From Prevotellaceae bacterium KH2P17 (GTDB lineage Bacteria; Bacteroidota; Bacteroidia; Bacteroidales; Bacteroidaceae): 33,033 nt of DNA. How positions within the stretch are numbered: the first letter of the stretch is position 1; each line of letters opens with the position of its first letter. The DNA lies in NCBI GenBank assembly GCA_900199655.1, contig FZRE01000025.1, positions 1 to 33,033 on the forward strand, read 5' to 3'. The notes below the pieces were generated by a model. The model did no database searches. It was not told the origin of the DNA and saw only the letters and a list, made by a program, of their open reading frames with translations. Positions 1 through 5,115 of this stretch are shown piece by piece. The position numbers were made by a program, and so were the translations under genes.

Positions 1-15
1 AAGTGCACTTAACAG

Positions 16-110
16 AAAAACCTGACAACTATATTTCCACATAAGAAATTTATTGTCAACCTAAAGAACATTTAACTACAAAAACTGTCAACTAAATCCA
101 GGACAGGACA
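16..110. repeat. Left copy of 95-bp terminal inverted repeat (probable IS end)
   Basis: This stretch is the exact reverse complement of 32939-33033, with 95 of 95 bases matching. The match stops abruptly at 110, where the inner flanks diverge. Outside it, only 15 bases remain before the window begins. Two identical outward-facing sequences at the ends of a 33-kb stretch of housekeeping genes suggest two copies of one multicopy element, probably an insertion sequence. No transposase is visible, so the family cannot be named. The boundary begins with a doubled TGTCC when read outward. Confidence 0.85.
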
Positions 111-140
111 AGCTTTTTCTGCATCGGATGATGCCGACGG

Positions 141-210
141 GAACTTTCGACACTTGTCGCACGATTGTGTGACAAGTGTCGTATAATCGTGCGACAAGTG
201 TCGAAAGTTC
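141..210. repeat. 70-bp palindromic intergenic element, copy A
   Basis: A 70-bp dyad with outer arms GAACTTTCGAC and GTCGAAAGTTC. It holds three 10-bp cores of the type GACACTTGTC/GACAAGTGTC at 149-158, 171-180 and 193-202, so the cores start exactly 22 bp apart. The 12-bp spacers resemble ACACAATCGTGC or its complement. Related copies lie at 4381, 10741 and 32841. It starts 31 bp inside the left terminal repeat. Translations across it are chance open frames. Function is unknown. Confidence 0.85.
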
Positions 211-339
211 CTGAAAGATATCTTCAGTACCTAAGATGGGATGTTTTCCGACCGCAAAACGATGACGTGTGAAAGCCGGCACATTTGCAGCCCATGCTGG
301 CAAATACGCATTTTTACGGGTCCGAAAACAGTTTTTTAT

Positions 340-380
340 CCGATTTTATTAAAATATTATCGGTTTTTTATTATCTTTGC
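340..380 (+). promoter_or_regulatory. Putative porin promoter with operator-like dyad
   Basis: A Bacteroidetes -7 box, TATCTTTG, lies at 372-379, and transcription should start near 387. No TTTG or TTG -33 box is seen at the expected distance. An inverted repeat CCGAT-N14-ATCGG (340-363) covers that place instead, so an activator or repressor may act here. The start codon of the porin is at 438. Confidence 0.5.
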
Positions 381-437
381 AACATCATGGTAAACAAATA
401 TGAACAAATTCATAACAATCAACTAACCTAAAACATC

Positions 438-1553
438 ATGCAAAAAAGTATTATTTTCATGACCCTGTTCGCTGCTGCAACTATCACTGCAAGCGCACAG
501 GAAAAGAAAGTCACATGGATTAATAATGTGAAACTCTCAGGTTACGCCCTGACTCAATATCAGTACAGTGGCCAAGAGGGCGCAAAATCCAATTCATTCA
601 ATATCCGCCTGGCACGTGTTTCGCTCGACGGTAGAGTGATGCAGGACTTCTATTGGAAAGCTCAAATCCAGTTTAACGGCAATACTTCGACCTTAGGTAG
701 CTCGCCCCGCGTTGTCGACTTGTTTGCCGAATGGCAGAAATTCGAGTTTTTCCGCGTCAAAATTGGCCAGTACAAGCGACCCTTTACATTTGAAAATCCG
801 ATGAATCCCATCGACCAGGGCTTCATGGGTTACGGTCAGAACATACAGAAACTGGCCGGTTTCTCCGACCGTGCAGGCGGCAATGCCAGCAACGGACGCG
901 ATATAGGCTTGCAGTTCCAGGGTGATTTCCTGAAGAATGCAGCAGGCCGCAACCTCCTTCACTACCAGGTTGGAGTGTTCAATGGCCAAGGTATTAACGT
1001 GAAGGACGTGGACCAGCAGAAGGATATCATTGGCGGTATGTGGGTTATGCCCGTAGCCGGCATGCGCATAGGTGCCTTTGGCTGGACAGGCAGTTACGCC
1101 CGTAAGGGCACCTGGACCAACGACCAGGGGCAGCCGGTAAGCGGTACACGCAGGCTACAACAGCGCCGCTACGCTCTTTCCGGCGAATATCTGGTCAACG
1201 ACTGGACATTCCGCTCGGAGTATATTCACTCCACCGGCCTGGCTTTTGCCAAGACAATGCAGAGCACAAGCGAGACTAACTGCGATCTTTCTGCCAATGG
1301 CAACAAGGCCGACGGTGTCTACGCGCTCGTCATAGCCCCTGTTATACAGAAGACATGTCACGTAAAGGCACGCTATGATCTGTACCGTCCCAACGGAGAA
1401 TGGAGCAAAGCAAGAACGCAATACGAGATTGGCGCCGACTATGAATTTACAAAGAACTTTGAAATAAGCGCCGAGTATGCACGCATCAACGACCGCAGTT
1501 TGGCCAAGCATAACTACGACATCATTGATGTTCAGGTAAGTTTCAGATTCTGA
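438..1553 (+). CDS. Porin, phosphate-selective OprO/OprP-like family
   Basis: Outer-membrane beta-barrel protein of 371 residues. Residues 1-20 form a signal peptide ending in ITASAQ. The rest is rich in alternating aromatic and polar strands and ends in phenylalanine (VSFRF), the usual beta-barrel C-terminal signal. The phrases RLARVSLDG, KIGQYKRPFTFENP and GRDIGLQFQGD match the porin O/P family common in Bacteroidetes, whose members pass small anions such as phosphate. Substrate cannot be read from sequence. The gene stands alone: a -7 box lies at 372 and a strong terminator follows at 1577. The ATG is preceded by an A-rich leader without Shine-Dalgarno, as is usual in this phylum. A 14-codon upstream reading frame (387-431) sits in the leader. 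Confidence 0.85.
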   Translation: MQKSIIFMTLFAAATITASAQEKKVTWINNVKLSGYALTQYQYSGQEGAKSNSFNIRLARVSLDGRVMQDFYWKAQIQFNGNTSTLGSSPRVVDLFAEWQKFEFFRVKIGQYKRPFTFENPMNPIDQGFMGYGQNIQKLAGFSDRAGGNASNGRDIGLQFQGDFLKNAAGRNLLHYQVGVFNGQGINVKDVDQQKDIIGGMWVMPVAGMRIGAFGWTGSYARKGTWTNDQGQPVSGTRRLQQRRYALSGEYLVNDWTFRSEYIHSTGLAFAKTMQSTSETNCDLSANGNKADGVYALVIAPVIQKTCHVKARYDLYRPNGEWSKARTQYEIGADYEFTKNFEISAEYARINDRSLAKHNYDIIDVQVSFRF

Positions 1554-1576
1554 ACTGCGCCTATCTGCGAACCTAA

Positions 1577-1614
1577 GAAAACAGCATTTCAACCTTCCGA
1601 AATGCTGTTTTTTT
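1577..1614 (+). terminator. Rho-independent terminator of the porin gene
   Basis: A perfect stem, ACAGCATTTC paired with GAAATGCTGT, around an 8-nt loop is followed by eight or more T residues. It lies 23 bp after the porin stop codon. A run of A precedes the stem, but the T tract favours the plus strand. Confidence 0.9.
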
Positions 1615-1655
1615 ATTCATAACCATACATTTTTCCTTCAAAAGCTATCAGCTTA

Positions 1656-1690
1656 TTGAAAAAATTGATATATTTGCCAAGTTAACTTTG
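1656..1690 (+). promoter_or_regulatory. Putative promoter of the membrane pyrophosphatase
   Basis: A -7 box TAACTTTG lies at 1683-1690, 49 bp before the hppA start codon. TTG triplets at 1656 and 1665 lie at non-ideal spacing (24 and 15 bp), so the -33 element is uncertain. Confidence 0.5.
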
Positions 1691-1738
1691 CAAAAGCAAC
1701 GATAAAACATTAATCAATAACCATAACAAACAAGAACC

Positions 1739-3940
1739 ATGAACATTCCATCAGTTTTCTGGCTGGTTCCCATTGCCAGCATTGTAGCCTTGTCGATGGC
1801 CTGGTATTTCTTCCGCTCCATGTTGAAGGAAGACGAAGGCACACCGCGTATGAGAGAAATAGCAGAGCATGTACGAAAAGGTGCCATGGCCTATCTCAAG
1901 CAGCAATACAGAGTTGTGCTCATTGTATTTATCGTATTGGCCATAGTGTTTGCATTCATGGCGTACGTGCTGAAGGTACAAAATCCGTGGGTGCCCTTTG
2001 CTTTCTTAACGGGCGGTTTCTTCAGTGGGCTCGCCGGGTTCTTTGGAATGAAGACGGCAACTTATGCCAGCGGCCGGACAGCTAATGCCGCCCGGCAGGG
2101 ACTGGACCGTGGACTGCGGGTTGCATTCCGCTCCGGAGCCGTCATGGGACTGGTCGTTGTGGGCCTGGGACTCCTGGATATTGCCATCTGGTTCATCGTG
2201 CTTAACTTAGCCTACAGCGGCGATGACATGGCTCTCATCACCATCACAACCACCATGCTTACCTTCGGCATGGGAGCCTCAACGCAGGCGCTGTTTGCCC
2301 GTGTGGGCGGAGGTATCTACACCAAGGCGGCCGACGTGGGTGCCGACCTTGTGGGGAAGGTTGAGCAGGACATACCCGAAGACGACCCGCGCAACCCCGC
2401 CACCATTGCCGATAACGTGGGAGACAACGTAGGAGACGTAGCCGGAATGGGCGCCGACCTGTACGAGAGCTACTGCGGAAGTATCCTCTCTACGGCTGCC
2501 TTGGGAGCAACAGCCTTTGCAATGAATGGAGACATGCAGTTGCGTGCCGTCATTGCGCCCATGATTATAGCCGCCGTAGGCATCTTCTTGAGCCTTATTG
2601 GCATTTTCCTCGTAAAGACCAAGGAGGGTGCATCGATGAAAGAGCTGCTCCACTCGCTGGGACTGGGCACCAACGTGAGCGCAGTTTTCATAGCCATCGC
2701 TACGTTCGTTATCCTCTATCTGCTGGGAATCAGCAACTGGCTCGGGCTCAGCTTCTCGGTAATCAGCGGACTGGCAGCCGGTGTCATCATAGGTCAGGCC
2801 ACCGAATATTATACATCCCAGAGCTACAAACCCACTCAGAAGATTTCAGAAGCCAGCCAAACCGGCGCGGCTACCGTTATTATAAAAGGTATAGGTACGG
2901 GCATGATTTCAACCTGCATCCCTGTTGTTACCATCTGTGTGGCCATTATGCTCAGCTATCTGTGTGCCAACGGATTTGACCTAAGCATGAATGCAGAATC
3001 TGTGAGCCACGGACTTTACGGCATCGGAATTGCGGCCGTGGGCATGCTTTCCACCCTTGGCATCACACTGGCAACCGACGCCTACGGTCCCATAGCCGAC
3101 AATGCAGGCGGCAATGCCGAAATGAGTGAGCTTGGAGAAGAGGTTCGCAGCCGTACCGATGCACTCGATGCTTTAGGCAACACGACAGCTGCAACGGGCA
3201 AGGGATTTGCCATTGGCAGTGCCGCTCTTACGGCTTTGGCGTTGCTCGCATCGTATGTGGAGGAGATAAAGATAGCCATGACCAGATCCATCAAGGAGGG
3301 TTCGCAGTTCGTGGACGCTGCAGGACAAGTGTTCGACCCATCGAATGCTTCGATAACCGACTTCATGGAGTTCTTCCAAGTCAACCTGATGAACCCCAAG
3401 GTACTCGTTGGAGCCTTCATCGGTGCCATGGCGGCATTCCTCTTCTGCGGCCTTACGATGGAGGCTGTTGGGCGTGCCGCCCAGAGTATGGTGAACGAAG
3501 TGCGCAGGCAGTTCCGCGAGATTCAGGGCATACTCGAAGGCAAGGCCACGCCCGATTACGGCCGTTGCGTGGAAATATCCACCCGTGCGGCACAGCACGA
3601 GATGATTCTCCCCTCGCTGCTCGCCATCATCATCCCCATCATAGTTGGCATCATTCTGGGCGTGGCAGGCGTTCTGGGACTCCTCGTTGGCGGTTTGGCC
3701 GCAGGATTTACGCTGGCTGTATTCATGGCTAACGCCGGAGGCGCATGGGACAACGCCAAGAAAATGGTGGAAGAAGGCCATTTCGGCGGCAAAGGTTCCG
3801 AGTGCCACAAGGCCACCATCGTAGGAGATACCGTGGGCGACCCGTTCAAGGACACCTCCGGACCAAGTCTGAACATCCTCATCAAGCTGATGTCAATGGT
3901 CAGCATTGTGATGGCCGGGTTGACTGTTGCTTTTATATAA
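1739..3940 (+). CDS. hppA: Membrane-bound ion-pumping pyrophosphatase (K+-dependent type)
   Basis: Polytopic inner-membrane enzyme of 733 residues, the usual family length. It hydrolyses pyrophosphate and pumps H+ and/or Na+ out of the cytoplasm. Near residues 200-245 lie the substrate motifs DVGADLVGKVEQDIPEDDPR and DNVGDNVGDVAGMGADLYE, which bind Mg-pyrophosphate. Another conserved acidic block (ADNAGGNAEMS) is near residue 455, and the C-terminal block VGDTVGDPFKDTSGPSLN is intact. The motif GNTTAATGKG (near residue 481) carries alanine where K+-independent enzymes have lysine, which predicts K+ stimulation. A characterised Bacteroides relative pumps both Na+ and H+; whether this one does cannot be told here. 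It has its own promoter, and the next gene has a separate one, so it is probably monocistronic. Confidence 0.95.
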   Translation: MNIPSVFWLVPIASIVALSMAWYFFRSMLKEDEGTPRMREIAEHVRKGAMAYLKQQYRVVLIVFIVLAIVFAFMAYVLKVQNPWVPFAFLTGGFFSGLAGFFGMKTATYASGRTANAARQGLDRGLRVAFRSGAVMGLVVVGLGLLDIAIWFIVLNLAYSGDDMALITITTTMLTFGMGASTQALFARVGGGIYTKAADVGADLVGKVEQDIPEDDPRNPATIADNVGDNVGDVAGMGADLYESYCGSILSTAALGATAFAMNGDMQLRAVIAPMIIAAVGIFLSLIGIFLVKTKEGASMKELLHSLGLGTNVSAVFIAIATFVILYLLGISNWLGLSFSVISGLAAGVIIGQATEYYTSQSYKPTQKISEASQTGAATVIIKGIGTGMISTCIPVVTICVAIMLSYLCANGFDLSMNAESVSHGLYGIGIAAVGMLSTLGITLATDAYGPIADNAGGNAEMSELGEEVRSRTDALDALGNTTAATGKGFAIGSAALTALALLASYVEEIKIAMTRSIKEGSQFVDAAGQVFDPSNASITDFMEFFQVNLMNPKVLVGAFIGAMAAFLFCGLTMEAVGRAAQSMVNEVRRQFREIQGILEGKATPDYGRCVEISTRAAQHEMILPSLLAIIIPIIVGIILGVAGVLGLLVGGLAAGFTLAVFMANAGGAWDNAKKMVEEGHFGGKGSECHKATIVGDTVGDPFKDTSGPSLNILIKLMSMVSIVMAGLTVAFI

Positions 3941-3945
3941 AAAGA

Positions 3946-3977
3946 TTTGTATATCTTCTTTAAAAAATGTAACTTTG
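3946..3977 (+). promoter_or_regulatory. Strong Bacteroidetes promoter for the His-rich small protein
   Basis: TTTG (3946-3949), a 20-bp spacer and TAACTTTG (3970-3977) form a near-perfect match to the Bacteroidetes sigma-70 promoter. It begins only 5 bp after the hppA stop, so the small gene at 4008 has its own transcript with a leader of about 24 nt. Confidence 0.75.
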
Positions 3978-4007
3978 CAGTCAACATCAAATTTGCAGCT
4001 CTAAACA

Positions 4008-4190
4008 ATGACAGAAGTAGAACATTCTCACCACCATCATCACCATCTTGACGATTCTGAGGTGTGGAAAAACAAGAACTTAGCAGCCAAGAAACGCAGA
4101 AAACTGATAGGAAACATCCTCTTTGTGTTCCTTACCTGTCTGGCTGTAATCATCATGTGTGCCGTAGTATGGATGTACACGGCCGAGTAA
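4008..4190 (+). CDS. His-rich single-pass membrane microprotein, unknown function
   Basis: A 60-residue protein not assigned to any family. Residues 8-13 are six consecutive histidines in an acidic context (EVEHS before, LDDSE after). A basic stretch (KNKNLAAKKRRK, about 21-32) follows, and then one hydrophobic span of about 22 residues (34-55). The positive-inside rule places the His-rich N-terminus in the cytoplasm. The histidine codons are mixed CAC and CAT, so this is not a vector tag. Its coding status is supported by an excellent promoter 31 bp upstream and a strong terminator 31 bp downstream. Metal binding by the His run is a reasonable guess only. It follows hppA, and a role beside the pyrophosphatase is possible but unproven. 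Confidence 0.75.
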   Translation: MTEVEHSHHHHHHLDDSEVWKNKNLAAKKRRKLIGNILFVFLTCLAVIIMCAVVWMYTAE

Positions 4191-4220
4191 AAATAAACAA
4201 TTTCTCAAGTGATTAACAGA

Positions 4221-4264
4221 CCCCCGGCAGCTGCTTTATCAGCTGTCGGGGCTTATTCTTTTAT
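4221..4264 (+). terminator. Terminator after the His-rich small gene
   Basis: The stem CCCCGGCAGCTG / CAGCTGTCGGGG closes on a short loop and is followed by a broken T tract (CTTATTCTTTTATT). It lies 31 bp after the stop codon. Confidence 0.85.
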
Positions 4265-4380
4265 TCCTCGCTCCGCCAAAGGCCACCTTTATTATTTCAT
4301 GTTCAGCCCAACGGTTGCTCTGTAAACGCTTCAGAGCCGTGCAGAAGCATCTGCCCAAGGAGCTTGAACATGTACTTCGC

Positions 4381-4446
4381 GAACTTTCGACACGTGTCAC
4401 ACGATTGTTCGACAAGTGTCTCATGATTGTGTGACACTTGTCAAAC
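4381..4446. repeat. 70-bp palindromic intergenic element, copy B (right end truncated)
   Basis: The left arm GAACTTTCGAC is intact. Cores lie at 4389 (GACACGTGTC), 4411 (GACAAGTGTC) and 4433 (GACACTTGTC), exactly 22 bp apart. The right arm should read TCGAAAGTTC but becomes TCAAACGAC and runs straight into the 22-bp tandem repeats at 4445. The first core is a perfect palindrome. Confidence 0.8.
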
Positions 4447-4554
4447 GACAGTGAAGCCATCTCACTACGACAGTGAGGCCATCTCACTACGATAAGGAGG
4501 ACATCTCACTACGACAGTGAGGCCATCTCATTACAATAAGGAGGCCGTCTCACT
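4445..4554. repeat. Tandem array of five 22-bp units with GAG-N5-CTC cores
   Basis: Five abutting 22-bp units start at 4445, 4467, 4489, 4511 and 4533. The consensus resembles ACGACAGTGAGGCCATCTCA followed by CT. Each unit has a small dyad, best seen as AGTGAG-GCCAT-CTCACT. Units 3 and 5 have AAGGAG in the left arm. The core centres at 4458, 4480, 4502, 4524 and 4546 continue almost in phase the 22-bp spacing of the element just upstream. There are no spacers between units, so it is not a CRISPR array. Function is unknown. Confidence 0.9.
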
Positions 4555-4871
4555 TAAATTGTCCGACACTTACCAGAAGTTGAAAAAACAACATGCAAGC
4601 CTCCGAGTTCACACATTCGGGAACCCGACAAGGAGTTGTTGCCAATGCAGGTAACCAAAATTCGCACAAAACTCCATGCCATTACGGTACTTTCGTGATG
4701 AGTTGATGTATCGGCACTCACGTTTATTTATGTTTCTGAAACAAGTTCATGAAAATTCCGTCTCAAACACTTTAAAATGTACTTTCTTTGAGATTGAAGT
4801 CTAAAAAATAACAGAATTTTATGTATGTGTGCCCACACACCATTTTTGTTAGAAAAAAAGTGTAGAAAAAG
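4555..4871. other. Gene-free intergenic stretch
   Basis: About 315 bp between the tandem array and the small-RNA promoter. No credible reading frame, hairpin terminator or RNA gene was seen on either strand. The second half becomes AT-rich toward the promoter. Confidence 0.6.
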
Positions 4872-4902
4872 TTTGGCATTATGAAAAAATCACTTATCTT
4901 TG
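4872..4902 (+). promoter_or_regulatory. Strong promoter of an orphan small RNA
   Basis: TTTG (4872-4875), a 19-bp spacer and TATCTTTG (4895-4902) match the Bacteroidetes consensus closely. No protein gene lies downstream on this strand: the next gene, from 5116, is on the opposite strand. Confidence 0.75.
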
Positions 4903-4908
4903 CAAGTG

Positions 4909-4997
4909 TTATCCTGAAAACAATCTTTTTACCTTAAAAGAACTAATACCTATTGAAGATTTGAAGCGGTTGGCTGTGAAGCTCATCGCTTTTTTTG
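4909..4997 (+). ncRNA. Putative small noncoding RNA of about 89 nt
   Basis: Called from signals alone: a consensus promoter ends at 4902, and a hairpin with a seven-T tail ends near 4997. Between them there is no open frame worth calling. The first half contains a weak CTTTT/AAAAG hairpin, and the second half is the terminator stem. A second plus-strand terminator at 5083-5112 allows a longer form of about 200 nt. Motifs of SRP RNA, tmRNA and RNase P RNA were looked for and not seen. The family is not recognised. Confidence 0.5.
4965..4997 (+). terminator. Terminator of the putative small RNA
   Basis: AGCGGTTGGCT pairs with AGCTCATCGCT, with one mismatch and two G-U pairs, around a GTGA loop. 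A run of T residues (4990-4997) follows directly. Confidence 0.75.
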
Positions 4998-5082
4998 TGT
5001 CCATACGCAAGTCCGGGTCGATAAGGTTCGTTCATCAACTTTTCAGGAAAACATCTTTCGTCCAAACATACATTTACAATAC

Positions 5083-5112
5083 GGGCTCACCCGGTGTTGG
5101 ATGAGCCCTTTT
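5083..5112 (+). terminator. Hairpin terminator between convergent transcripts
   Basis: GGGCTCA (5083-5089) and TGAGCCC (5102-5108) form a perfect 7-bp stem followed by TTTT on the plus strand. It lies 4 bp from the stop codon of the minus-strand GH9 gene and could also slow that transcript, although it lacks a T tract on the minus strand. Confidence 0.65.
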
Positions 5113-5115
5113 AAA

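Noticed and set aside
88..303. 71-codon minus-strand frame at the left end
   Set aside because: It is translated from the terminal repeat and the 70-bp palindromic element, and similar peptides appear wherever that element is crossed.
4445..4554. CRISPR array
   Set aside because: Units abut without unique spacers, are only 22 bp long, and no cas gene is in the window. The same applies to 21467-21665.
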